DNA of 11,112 bases from DAITAZ01 sp036824045 (GTDB taxonomy: Bacteria; Pseudomonadota; Gammaproteobacteria; Burkholderiales; Rhodocyclaceae): assembly GCA_036824045.1 (NCBI GenBank), contig DAITAZ010000066.1, forward strand, positions 1-11,112, given 5' to 3'. A model generated the notes under the pieces. It saw only the letters and a program-made list of their open reading frames with translations. It did no database searches and was not told where the DNA came from. Below, piece after piece: positions 1-6,192 of the stretch. A program made the translations under genes and the position numbers. Numbering within the stretch: position 1 is the first letter of the stretch; each line of letters begins with the position of its first letter.

Positions 1-333
1 CCCGAATTACGCCAAATGCTGAACGACGAGCGCCGTCACCACGCCCGCACCCTCGATGCCCTTCCCGCCGTGGCACTGGCCGTGGCGGGCCGCATTCCCA
101 TCCTGCTCGACGGAGGCATCCGACGCGGCACCGATGTGCTCAAGGCGCTCGCCCTCGGTGCCAACGCCGTCATGATCGGCCGCGCCTACACCCACGCCCT
201 GGCCGCCGCCGGCCCGGTGGGAGTCGCCCACGTGCTACGCCTGCTGCGGGACGAGTTCGAAGTGGCCATGGCGCTCACTGGCTGCGCCGTGCTCGACGAC
301 ATTGGTCCGCACGTTTTGTTTGATCGCGATTGA
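1..333 (+). CDS. FMN-dependent alpha-hydroxy-acid dehydrogenase/oxidase, C-terminal fragment
   Basis: The reading frame is open from base 1 to the TGA at 331-333 and encodes the last 110 residues of a TIM-barrel flavoenzyme of the lactate dehydrogenase (LldD)/glycolate oxidase family. These enzymes oxidise 2-hydroxy acids to 2-keto acids with FMN. Directly visible are the phosphate-binding LLDGGIRRGTDVLKAL segment (about 100-150) and the ALGANAVMIGRAY strand, followed by the family's C-terminal helix LLRDEFEVAMALTG. At the 5' edge the expected SNHGGR-x-LD catalytic motif reads RRHHARTLD (31-57). The catalytic His and Arg positions can be aligned (codons 37-39 and 46-48), but the flanking residues are atypical. 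The N-terminal two thirds lies outside the window, so the substrate cannot be assigned. The family is confident; whether the gene is intact is not. Confidence 0.85.
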   Translation, partial: PELRQMLNDERRHHARTLDALPAVALAVAGRIPILLDGGIRRGTDVLKALALGANAVMIGRAYTHALAAAGPVGVAHVLRLLRDEFEVAMALTGCAVLDDIGPHVLFDRD

Positions 334-360
334 AGCGCCATCGCGGCCCCCCGATAGAAT
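330..360 (+). promoter_or_regulatory. Candidate sigma-70 promoter for bluB
   Basis: TTGAAG (330-335) is followed after 19 bp by TAGAAT (355-360), a good -10 box with a slightly long spacer. Transcription would begin near 367, about 25 bases before the chosen bluB start. The -35 box overlaps the stop codon of the upstream gene. This location also argues against the in-frame ATG at 302, which lies upstream of the promoter. Inferred from sequence match only. Confidence 0.4.
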
Positions 361-391
361 GGCGCCTTCCTGCCATCACCGGGACTGTCTG

Positions 392-1063
392 ATGAATCCC
401 CATCGTTTTGACGACGCGGAAGTCGCCGGCCTGTGGCGTGCCATCCGCGAGCGGCGCGACATGCGCCACTTCCGTCCTGGCCCGGTGCCGCGCGCACAAC
501 TGGAGCGCATGCTCGAAGCCGCGCACCTGGCCCCTTCGGTAGGTTTCATGCAACCCTGGCGCTTCCTGCGCATCACCGACACGGTGTTGCGCCAGGGCAT
601 CGTTGCCCTGGTTGAGGCCGAGCGTCAGGCCACCGCTGCGGCCCTGCCCAGCCGCCAGCAGGAATTCATGAGCCTGAAGGTGGAGGGCTTGCGGGATTGC
701 GCCGAACTTCTGGCGGTGGTCATGCCCCACGGGCGGGAGCGCCACATCATCGGCCGACGCACCATGCCGGACATGGATCTGGCGTCCGTCGGCTGCGCCA
801 TCCAGAACATGTGGTTGGCGGCCCGGGCCGAAGGCATCGGCTTGGGCTGGGTATCGTTCTTCGATCCTGAAGCCCTGGCCACTCTGCTCCGCCTGCCTGC
901 GGGCGCCCAACCCGTAGCTTTGCTGTGCATCGGGCAGGTGGAAGCCTTCTACCCCCGCCCCATGTTCGAACAGACTGGCTGGGGCCAGCGCCTGCCCCAA
1001 TCCCAGGTGGTATTCGAGAACACCTGGCCGGAGGATGCTGCCCCCACCCCGGCCGCCTACTGA
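392..1063 (+). CDS. bluB: 5,6-dimethylbenzimidazole synthase BluB
   Basis: This 223-residue nitroreductase-fold protein is predicted to break down reduced FMN with oxygen to form 5,6-dimethylbenzimidazole, the lower ligand of vitamin B12. Diagnostic stretches are ERRDMRHF (20-27, containing the Asp that in Sinorhizobium BluB is catalytic), HLAPSVGFMQPWRF (45-58), EGIGLGWVSFF (147-157, with the family's conserved Ser) and the C-terminal LCIGQVEAFYPRP. The length matches the family (about 200-230). An earlier in-frame ATG at 302 would add 30 unrelated residues and overlap the preceding gene; ATG 392 gives the normal N-terminus and lies just after a plausible promoter. No strong ribosome-binding site is seen. 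It stands alone, without other cobalamin genes in the window. The CobT/BluB link is family knowledge; the assignment from motifs is firm. Confidence 0.93.
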   Translation: MNPHRFDDAEVAGLWRAIRERRDMRHFRPGPVPRAQLERMLEAAHLAPSVGFMQPWRFLRITDTVLRQGIVALVEAERQATAAALPSRQQEFMSLKVEGLRDCAELLAVVMPHGRERHIIGRRTMPDMDLASVGCAIQNMWLAARAEGIGLGWVSFFDPEALATLLRLPAGAQPVALLCIGQVEAFYPRPMFEQTGWGQRLPQSQVVFENTWPEDAAPTPAAY

Positions 1064-1082
1064 ACCCACACGGGATTCAGTA
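1058..1082. terminator. Hairpin spanning the convergent stop codons of bluB and the DUF454 gene
   Basis: Bases 1058-1067 pair with 1072-1082 around an ACAC loop (10 pairs, one bulged A at 1075). The stem includes the bluB stop codon (1061-1063) paired to the opposite-strand stop codon (1077-1079). Being symmetric, it could act for transcripts from both sides. There is no T-tract on either strand, so strong intrinsic termination is doubtful; it may instead be an RNA 3'-end stabiliser. Confidence 0.45.
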
Positions 1083-1448
1083 CTCCGGCCGCCGCCACAT
1101 CCATACGGCCACCACCAGCATGAGCGCCGGCACGGCAATCTTCACCATCAAAGGTGCCGCAGACGCAAAAATCACCACCGCGCTACCCGCCATCATCACC
1201 GACGACAACCATTTGGCCCGACGAGGCACCGCCCGATAAGCCCGCCAGCGGCGGATGACCGGACCGTAATCCGGGTGTGCGAGCAACCTCGCCTCCAGCG
1301 CCGGCCAGCCCCGACCCGCTGCCCAGGCCGCCAGCAACAAGAAAGGCACCGTCGGCAGCCCCGGCAGTACGACGCCGATGAGCGCCAGCAGTACGAACAC
1401 CGCCGCCAAAAGGCGCCAGAGCAGGATCACGGTGGTGCGGACAAGCAT
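1077..1448 (-). CDS. DUF454 (YbaN-type) small inner-membrane protein
   Basis: This 123-residue, very hydrophobic protein belongs to the DUF454/YbaN family. Its hallmark is the near N-terminal GVVLPGLPTVPFLLLAAW (residues 25-42), followed by a cytoplasmic segment LEARLLAHPDYGPVIRRWR (51-69) and AVPRRAKW (73-80). Two further hydrophobic helices follow at about 82-98 and 102-117, so three or four membrane spans are likely, with a short charged tail. The start is the ATG at 1446-1448. The family is widespread in proteobacteria and its molecular function is not settled, so none is given. The gene converges on bluB with only 13 bases between the stop codons. Nothing ties it functionally to its neighbours. 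Confidence 0.88.
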   Translation of the reverse strand: MLVRTTVILLWRLLAAVFVLLALIGVVLPGLPTVPFLLLAAWAAGRGWPALEARLLAHPDYGPVIRRWRAYRAVPRRAKWLSSVMMAGSAVVIFASAAPLMVKIAVPALMLVVAVWMWRRPEY

Positions 1449-1547
1449 CGACTGACATGGGTGGCGAGATCAGAAGCGAAGTCTAGGGCCTGGCGGACAG
1501 GCGGAAAAGTGCGGCAAACCCGGCGCCCCATGAGTGCGGTTGGAGGC

Positions 1548-1553
1548 TAAAAT
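1548..1553 (+). promoter_or_regulatory. Possible -10 box upstream of the PAS-like gene
   Basis: TAAAAT in the context GGCTAAAATCCGCGG lies 45 bases before the start at 1599 and is the only AT-rich patch in this intergenic stretch. No convincing -35 box is found 16-18 bases upstream, so this is a weak call. Confidence 0.25.
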
Positions 1554-1598
1554 CCGCGGCCATCAGCAACACACTGCGCACCCCGCTCCCGTAGCCCC

Positions 1599-2189
1599 AT
1601 GAAGAGGGAAGACCTCCGACCACTCACCACCTACTGGCTGGACCCGGACAACCGCATCGCGCGGGTGTGCGAGGCATGGGACAGTTTCGCCCGTGCCAAC
1701 AACGGGGAAGCGGCGCTGGGGGTCTCCGTCGTCGGCCGGCCGCTGGCGGATTTCGTCACCGGTGACGTAACCCGCATGTGGGTCAATGCCCTGTTGACCC
1801 TGGGCCGGCTGCGCAACAGCCCGGTGGAGCGCCCGTATCGATGCGACTCGCCAGACGAAGAACGCTACATGAGCCTGCGCATCGTGCCGGAGGAGTCCGG
1901 TTTCCTGAGGGTGGAACACATCCTGCACACCGCCCAGCGGCGCCCGGAACCCCTCTTTGTGCGCCCCGCCCTGTTCCAGCGACAACCCCACCACCGGCGC
2001 TGCAGCGTCTGTTCTCGCGTGTTGCAGGACGGCAAATGGGTAGCACCCGAGCACGCCCGCGACCTGAAGCGCCGGGCTGACGGGGCAGAACTCAGGGTGA
2101 TTTATTCCGTGTGCGAGGACTGCCTGCTCATGCTGCCCCAGTGTCAGCCCTACCCCACTCTCAGGCCTGGATCAGCCCCTGACGGATAG
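1599..2189 (+). CDS. PAS-like protein with C-terminal CxxC...CxxC cluster, function unknown
   Basis: I do not recognise a named family for this 196-residue soluble protein. Its N-terminal part (about 10-112) reads like a PAS sensory fold: YWLDPDNRIARVCEAWDSFA, then VVGRPLADFVTGDVTRMW, a short helix, and beta-strand-like YMSLRIVPEE and FLRVEHIL. A proline-rich linker follows. The C-terminal quarter contains C135-x2-C138 and C172-x2-C175 about 34 residues apart, the spacing of a zinc-ribbon-like or rubredoxin-like metal site. There is no signal peptide or membrane segment. Its last 29 bases overlap the 3' end of the convergent response-regulator gene. The position suggests, but does not prove, a link with the two-component system, for example as a cytoplasmic redox or ligand sensor. 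It is real by coding character and defined domains; its role is unknown. Confidence 0.78.
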   Translation: MKREDLRPLTTYWLDPDNRIARVCEAWDSFARANNGEAALGVSVVGRPLADFVTGDVTRMWVNALLTLGRLRNSPVERPYRCDSPDEERYMSLRIVPEESGFLRVEHILHTAQRRPEPLFVRPALFQRQPHHRRCSVCSRVLQDGKWVAPEHARDLKRRADGAELRVIYSVCEDCLLMLPQCQPYPTLRPGSAPDG

Positions 2190-2820
2190 CCACCAGGGCA
2201 ATCTCCGCCTGATTCCCCACGCCCAGCTTCTGTTTGATGTTGTACAGATGCGTGCCCACCGTACGGGGACTGAGGTTGAGCCGTTCGGCGATGAGATTGA
2301 CCGACGCGCCTTGCGCCAGTTGCAGGAAGACCTCGAACTCCCGCTCCGACAGCAATTCCACCGCACTTTGCTCGCCGCCAAACTGCTGCAGGGCCAGGTT
2401 CTGCGCCAGCTGGGCCTCCAGGAACATGCGCCCGCCCGCGACCGTGCGCACCGCTTCCATCAGCACGTCAGCCGCCGAACGTTTGGAGAGATACCCCAAG
2501 GCGCCAAGCTTCAGCATGTGGCGCACATAACTGAGATCCTCGTGGGCCGAAAGCGCCAGTAGGCGGGCATTGCGCTCGCGGGCCAGGATGCGCCGGGCCG
2601 CTTCCATCCCGCCCATGCCGGGCATGCCCAGATCCATCACCACCACATCCGGCGTCCGGGCCTGGAACAACGGATATGCCGCTTCGCCGCTCTCCGCCTC
2701 CGCAACCACGCGGATATCCGACGCGGCTTCCAGAAGCAGGCGAAACCCCATGCGGACCACTGCGTGGTCATCCACCAGCATCACGCGGATCACTGCGTCC
2801 GAAACCGATTCCCGATTCAT
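2161..2820 (-). CDS. NarL/FixJ-family response regulator (LuxR-type HTH), partner of the adjacent kinase
   Basis: This 219-residue two-domain transcription regulator has a receiver domain at about 10-128: acidic pair D17-D18, phosphoacceptor D63 in VVVMDLGMPG, S91 and K113. A LuxR/GerE helix-turn-helix follows at about 153-215, with LLSEREFEVFLQLAQG and LNLSPRTVGTHLYNIKQKLG. The reading frame extends upstream of the start used here, but ATG 2820 gives a standard N-terminus and overlaps the kinase stop codon as ATGA (2817-2820), so translation is probably coupled. Regulators of this class (MoxX/MxaX, FlhR, AgmR/ExaE) control PQQ-dependent alcohol dehydrogenases and PQQ synthesis in several bacteria. 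Control of the divergent pqq operon is therefore a reasonable inference, not shown by sequence. Domain assignment is firm. Confidence 0.93.
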   Translation of the reverse strand: MNRESVSDAVIRVMLVDDHAVVRMGFRLLLEAASDIRVVAEAESGEAAYPLFQARTPDVVVMDLGMPGMGGMEAARRILARERNARLLALSAHEDLSYVRHMLKLGALGYLSKRSAADVLMEAVRTVAGGRMFLEAQLAQNLALQQFGGEQSAVELLSEREFEVFLQLAQGASVNLIAERLNLSPRTVGTHLYNIKQKLGVGNQAEIALVAIRQGLIQA

Positions 2821-4184
2821 GCCTGCTCCTTGCCTGCCAACACCCGGGGCAGGCTTACCGCCACCTCCACGCCACCCTCCGCCCCCGAACCCAGCAGCAC
2901 CGTGCCGCCCAGCAGTTCCACCCGTTCCACCAGGCCCTTCAGCCCGAAACCCCCGGCGGCGGCCTGCGGAGGCATCCCGCAACCATTGTCGGCAACCCGG
3001 ATCTTCAACGCCTCGCCCTCCTGACCGACCGCCACCCGTATGCGGCTGGCACCGGCGTGGCGCAGGGCATTGGTGATCGACTCCTGCACCACCCGAAAGG
3101 CGGTGATACCCAACTGGCCGTCCAGCACTTCGGGCAGCACACCCACTTGGAGCTCTACGGCGACCTCCGGGTGCCGTAGCCGGCAATCGCCCACCAGATC
3201 ACCCAGCGCCGCCGCCAGCCCCAGATTGTCCAGAGCCATGGGCCGCAAGCGGGGAATGAGCTGATGGACGGCCTCGTACATGCCGCCGGCGGTTTCCACC
3301 AGCAAGCGGGCGGCCTGGGTGGTGGAGTCGTCCTTTCCTTCGCTGCGCCGCAAAATGGCGGTGGCCAGGCTACGCACGGCGGTAATGCTCTGGCCCAGTT
3401 CATCGTGCAGCTCCCGGGCGATGGCTCGACGCTCTTCCTCGATATGGGTCTGCAGCGTCAGCGCCAGTTCCCGGCTCGCATTCAGCCGCGCCCGGGCCTC
3501 TGCAGCGGAACGCCGGGCCGCCAGGGTTTCCTCGACCCCCTGCGCCATGCGGTTGAAAGCGCCGCACATGGCGCCTGCTTCGCGCCCCCTCATGGGCGGC
3601 AGACGGGTGTGGTAGGCCCCTTGTTCCATCTGCGTCAGGCCCGCGACGATGCGCTCGAAAGGCGACACGGCCCGGCCCACGATCCAGAACAGCAATCCAT
3701 TGGCGAGCACCAGGAACACCGCCCCGATCTGCAACAGTACGAGCAATTCATCCCAGCCATCGAGGACGGCCCGGGAAGCGTCCGGCTCCACCAGCAGCCG
3801 CCCCCGGCCCACCTCCAGCACCAGCCCCTGATGTTCCGGCCCCACCAGCCGTGCAAACCAGGCGGGCGCCTCGCGTCCCACCTTGTAGCCGGAGGGCGGC
3901 GAGCGGTACAGCGTCTGGCCGTCTTCGTCCAGCAAGGTGATGTCGTTGGCCCGTACTCGCCCCAGCCGGGCGAGGAACTCCGCCAAGGGCGGCAGTGGAT
4001 TCGCCTCGTTCTGCTGATAAACCCATCCCAACCGGGCGAGCAACTGCTGCGCCACCCGGCTGGCGGCCTCCACCTCTTCGCGCACGCCGCGCCGGGTGTT
4101 GTCCACTTCCAGGGCCATGAGCACGGCCATGAACACGGCAACGAGCATGGCGACGAGCAAATTGATCTTCAGGCGCAGGCTCAT
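2817..4184 (-). CDS. Membrane sensor histidine kinase, HisKA_3 type, MoxY-like
   Basis: This 455-residue kinase has TM1 at about 8-26, a periplasmic domain at about 27-146, TM2 at about 147-169, a HAMP linker (about 170-222, beginning GRAVSPFERIVAGL), a charged coiled coil (220-250), and a HisKA_3 dimerisation/phosphoacceptor domain with H260 in EERRAIARELHDELGQ. A HATPase_c domain follows with an N box around N372 (VVQESITNALRHAG), a G1 box at D399-G403 (DNGCG), and a glycine-rich GGFGLKGLVERVELLGG. The first 50 residues and the size of the periplasmic part recall the LapD/MoxY N-terminal domain of methanol- and alcohol-responsive sensors; that is a recollected resemblance. The ATG at 4184 starts right before TM1. 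It is co-transcribed with the response regulator through a 4-bp overlap and is divergent from pqqA. The ligand is unknown; an alcohol or aldehyde signal is an inference. Confidence 0.92.
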   Translation of the reverse strand: MSLRLKINLLVAMLVAVFMAVLMALEVDNTRRGVREEVEAASRVAQQLLARLGWVYQQNEANPLPPLAEFLARLGRVRANDITLLDEDGQTLYRSPPSGYKVGREAPAWFARLVGPEHQGLVLEVGRGRLLVEPDASRAVLDGWDELLVLLQIGAVFLVLANGLLFWIVGRAVSPFERIVAGLTQMEQGAYHTRLPPMRGREAGAMCGAFNRMAQGVEETLAARRSAAEARARLNASRELALTLQTHIEEERRAIARELHDELGQSITAVRSLATAILRRSEGKDDSTTQAARLLVETAGGMYEAVHQLIPRLRPMALDNLGLAAALGDLVGDCRLRHPEVAVELQVGVLPEVLDGQLGITAFRVVQESITNALRHAGASRIRVAVGQEGEALKIRVADNGCGMPPQAAAGGFGLKGLVERVELLGGTVLLGSGAEGGVEVAVSLPRVLAGKEQA

Positions 4185-4220
4185 GGCGGAAAAAAGGGAT
4201 GGGGTATTCCGGAGCGGCGG

Positions 4221-4226
4221 ATTGTA
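4221..4226 (-). promoter_or_regulatory. Candidate -10 box for the kinase/regulator operon
   Basis: Read on the minus strand, this is TACAAT in the context GCTACAATCCGCC, about 37 bases upstream of the kinase start codon. No TTGACA-like -35 is visible at 16-18 bases, so the promoter may be weak or factor-dependent. Confidence 0.35.
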
Positions 4227-4265
4227 GCGGTTGCCCCCGGGCGCACCGCCGGCCGGGGCTGTAAC

Positions 4266-4280
4266 TCATGAAAATCATGA
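4266..4280. promoter_or_regulatory. TCATGA-AAA-TCATGA repeat, candidate operator between the divergent operons
   Basis: Two copies of the palindromic hexamer TCATGA are separated by AAA, so the 15-base site is also near-symmetric as a whole. It sits between the divergent kinase and pqqA genes in an otherwise GC-rich region. It lies about 107 bases before the pqqA start and about 82 bases before the kinase start. Paired short half-sites are typical for NarL/FixJ regulators. Binding is inferred, not shown. Confidence 0.35.
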
Positions 4281-4374
4281 GGCGCGCTTCCGCGCTTTGC
4301 GCAGGCGCCCACGGCCGGCGCCGGACGACAATGCCTGCACCCCGCTTGCCACGGGGCGATCCCTTCACCACTCC

Positions 4375-4380
4375 AGGAGA
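4375..4380 (+). promoter_or_regulatory. Strong Shine-Dalgarno of pqqA
   Basis: AGGAGA, six bases before the pqqA ATG, is one of the two best ribosome-binding sites in the window (the other precedes pqqC). It decides the start of this very short gene and fits the need for abundant precursor peptide. Confidence 0.8.
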
Positions 4381-4386
4381 CACACC

Positions 4387-4461
4387 ATGAAATGGGAAAA
4401 ACCTACCGCCTGCGACTTCCGCTTCGGCTTTGAAATCACCATGTACATCGCCACCCGCTAA
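4387..4461 (+). CDS. pqqA: PQQ precursor peptide PqqA
   Basis: This 24-residue peptide is the ribosomally made substrate from which pyrroloquinoline quinone is built. The conserved core FGFEITMYIATR contains the Glu (E16) and Tyr (Y20) with the required three-residue spacing; these two side chains become the PQQ skeleton. Length and numbering match the 24-residue PqqA of Acinetobacter. It has its own strong ribosome-binding site at 4375-4380 and starts the pqqABCDE operon. A hairpin follows at 4473-4504. The N-terminal half (MKWEKPTACDFR) has the usual basic/aromatic leader-like character used for PqqD recognition. The identification is secure from the motif and position despite the small size. 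Confidence 0.97.
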   Translation: MKWEKPTACDFRFGFEITMYIATR

Positions 4462-4472
4462 GGGTTGCGCCA

Positions 4473-4504
4473 GCGCCCGGGGTGCAGGGAAACCGCCCGG
4501 GCGC
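4473..4504 (+). terminator. GC hairpin between pqqA and pqqB (attenuator or mRNA-processing/stability element)
   Basis: GCGCCCGGG (4473-4481) and CCCGGGCGC (4496-4504) are perfect 9-bp complements around a 14-base loop. The structure lies wholly in the 62-base gap after pqqA and just before the pqqB ribosome-binding site (GGAG, 4512-4515). No T-tract follows, so it is more likely a partial terminator or a stabiliser of the short pqqA transcript than a full stop. Confidence 0.5.
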
Positions 4505-4523
4505 GGCAAACGGAGCCTTCACA

Positions 4524-5441
4524 ATGAAGTTACGGGTGCTGGGGTCCGCCGCGGGTGGCGGATTCCCACAATGGAACTGCAATTGCACCAACTGCGCCGG
4601 ACTCCGGGCAGGCACGGTGCGCGCCGTGGCGCGCACCCAGTCCAGCATTGCGGTGAGCCCGGATGGTTCCGATTGGCTGCTCTTCAACGCGTCACCCGAC
4701 ATCCTGCAGCAGATCCGCGCCACCCCGGCCCTGCAGCCCGGTCGCGCTTTGCGGGATACAGGTGTCCACAGCGTGTTGCTCATCGACGGCCAGGTGGATC
4801 ACACCACCGGACTCTACATGCTGCGGGAGCGCAGCCAGCCCCTGGACATCTGGTGCACGCCCCAGGTGCATGCCGATCTCACCGAGGGCAATCCGATCTT
4901 TCGCGTGCTGACGCACTTTTGTGGCGTCCGCTGGCATCCGCTGCCACTCGGGGGAGTCGGTTTCCACATGCCCGGGCTTCCGGGCATGGAACTGACCGCC
5001 TTGCCGCTCAAGAGCAAAGCTGCCCCCTACTCACCCCATCGGGACGCGCCGGAGCCGGGGGACAACGTCGGCGTCACCATCCGCTCTGCCGCCAGTGGAA
5101 AACGGGTGTTCTACGCGCCCGGGCTGGGCGGAATGGAGCCCGCAGTGTGGGCGGCCATGGAGGCTGCGGACGTGGTGATGGTGGACGGCACCTTCTGGCA
5201 GGACGATGAAATGATCCGCCTGGGGATTTCCACCCAGCGCGGCAGCGACATCGGCCACCTGCCCCAGAGCGGCCCCGGCGGCATGCTGGAATGGCTGGAC
5301 AAGCTGCCCGCCACCACCCGCAAGGTGCTCATCCATATCAACAACACCAATCCCATCCTGATCGAGAACAGTCCGGAACGGGCGCAACTCAACCGCCGAG
5401 GCGTGGAAGTCGCCCACGACGGGATGGAAATCGATTTCTAG
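4524..5441 (+). CDS. pqqB: PQQ biosynthesis protein PqqB
   Basis: This 305-residue protein has the metallo-beta-lactamase fold specific to PqqB. It opens with LGSAAGGGFPQWNCNCTNC, whose C19, C21 and C24 are the structural zinc cysteines. The usual HxHxDH motif is replaced by the PqqB form DGQVDHTTGL (D88, D92, H93), followed later by PHRDAPEPGDNVGVTI and IHINNTNPIL (H271). PqqB has been reported as an iron-dependent hydroxylase acting on the tyrosine-derived part of a pathway intermediate, and earlier was thought to aid PQQ export. The ATG at 4524 is preceded by GGAG at 4512-4515 and gives the standard N-terminus; an upstream in-frame ATG at 4482 lies inside the intergenic hairpin and is not used here. 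Length is normal (about 300). Second gene of the operon. Confidence 0.97.
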   Translation: MKLRVLGSAAGGGFPQWNCNCTNCAGLRAGTVRAVARTQSSIAVSPDGSDWLLFNASPDILQQIRATPALQPGRALRDTGVHSVLLIDGQVDHTTGLYMLRERSQPLDIWCTPQVHADLTEGNPIFRVLTHFCGVRWHPLPLGGVGFHMPGLPGMELTALPLKSKAAPYSPHRDAPEPGDNVGVTIRSAASGKRVFYAPGLGGMEPAVWAAMEAADVVMVDGTFWQDDEMIRLGISTQRGSDIGHLPQSGPGGMLEWLDKLPATTRKVLIHINNTNPILIENSPERAQLNRRGVEVAHDGMEIDF

Positions 5442-5478
5442 CGCACGCTTTGCCGGTCTACCCGGAGGAGATCCAGAT

Positions 5479-6192
5479 ATGAACGCACGCCTGCAGGTGG
5501 CCCCCCCCTGGAGCCAGGAAGAATTCGAGGCCCGGCTGCGCGAGAAGGGTGCCGCTTACCACATCCACCACCCCTTCAACGTCATGCTCAACAGCGGCCG
5601 CGCCACGCAAGAGCAGATCCGGGGCTGGGTGGCCAACCGTTACGCTTACCAGATCGCCATTCCGGTAAAGGATGCGGCGATCATGGCCAACTGTCAGGAT
5701 CGGGAGATCCGCCGCGGCTGGGTACAGCGTATTCTGGACCACGATGGCTTCGGCGATGACCCGGGAGGCATTGAAGCGTGGGTCCGGCTCGGCCTGGCGG
5801 TCGGCCTCGGCCGGGAAGAAATCGAGGATGGGCGACACATCATCCCCGGCGTGCAGTTTGCGGTGGATGCCTACGTGAATTTCTGTCGCCGCCAGCCCTG
5901 GCAGGAAGCAGTGTGCGCCTCCCTCACCGAACTGTTCGCCCCCGCCATCCACAAACAGCGGCTGGCCAACTGGCCGGAGCATTATCCCTGGATCGAACAG
6001 GAGGGCCTGCAGTACTTCCGCAACCGGGTCACCCAGGCCCGAAGGGACGTGGAACAAGGGCTGGCAGTCACGCTGGCGCACTTCAACACCCGGCCGCTGC
6101 AGGAACGCGCCCTGCAGATCCTCCAGTTCAAGCTGGACGTGCTGTGGGAGATGAACGATGCCCTGGCCCGCAAATATGGGGTGAATCCGTGA
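5479..6192 (+). CDS. pqqC: Pyrroloquinoline-quinone synthase PqqC
   Basis: This 237-residue all-helical, cofactor-free oxidase catalyses the last step of PQQ synthesis: ring closure and oxidation of AHQQ using molecular oxygen. Family signatures are AAYHIHHPFNVMLNSG (26-41), the catalytic-site segment NRYAYQIAIPVKDAAIM, QRILDHDGFGDDPGGIEAWVRL, ASLTELFAPAIH and YPWIEQEGLQYFRNRVTQARRDVEQGL. Length is within the family norm (about 235-255). A very strong ribosome-binding site GGAGGAG (5464-5470) precedes ATG 5479. It follows pqqB by 37 bases, and its stop codon overlaps the GTG start of pqqD by four bases. Nothing in the sequence suggests loss of function. Confidence 0.97.
   Translation: MNARLQVAPPWSQEEFEARLREKGAAYHIHHPFNVMLNSGRATQEQIRGWVANRYAYQIAIPVKDAAIMANCQDREIRRGWVQRILDHDGFGDDPGGIEAWVRLGLAVGLGREEIEDGRHIIPGVQFAVDAYVNFCRRQPWQEAVCASLTELFAPAIHKQRLANWPEHYPWIEQEGLQYFRNRVTQARRDVEQGLAVTLAHFNTRPLQERALQILQFKLDVLWEMNDALARKYGVNP

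Noticed and set aside
3264..4271. A 335-codon open frame on the plus strand opposite the histidine kinase
   Set aside because: Low-complexity Gln/His/Gly-rich translation with no motif; the kinase on the other strand has every expected box.
4336..4350. A sigma-54-like TG-N10-GC element (TGCAC-N5-TTGCC) upstream of pqqA
   Set aside because: The spacing is right, but the nearly invariant -24 GG is TG, and the neighbouring regulator is NarL/FixJ type without the AAA+ domain that sigma-54 promoters require.
4482..4523. Upstream in-frame ATG for pqqB at 4482
   Set aside because: It adds 14 residues not found at the conserved PqqB N-terminus, falls inside the intergenic hairpin, and lacks the GGAG site that precedes ATG 4524.
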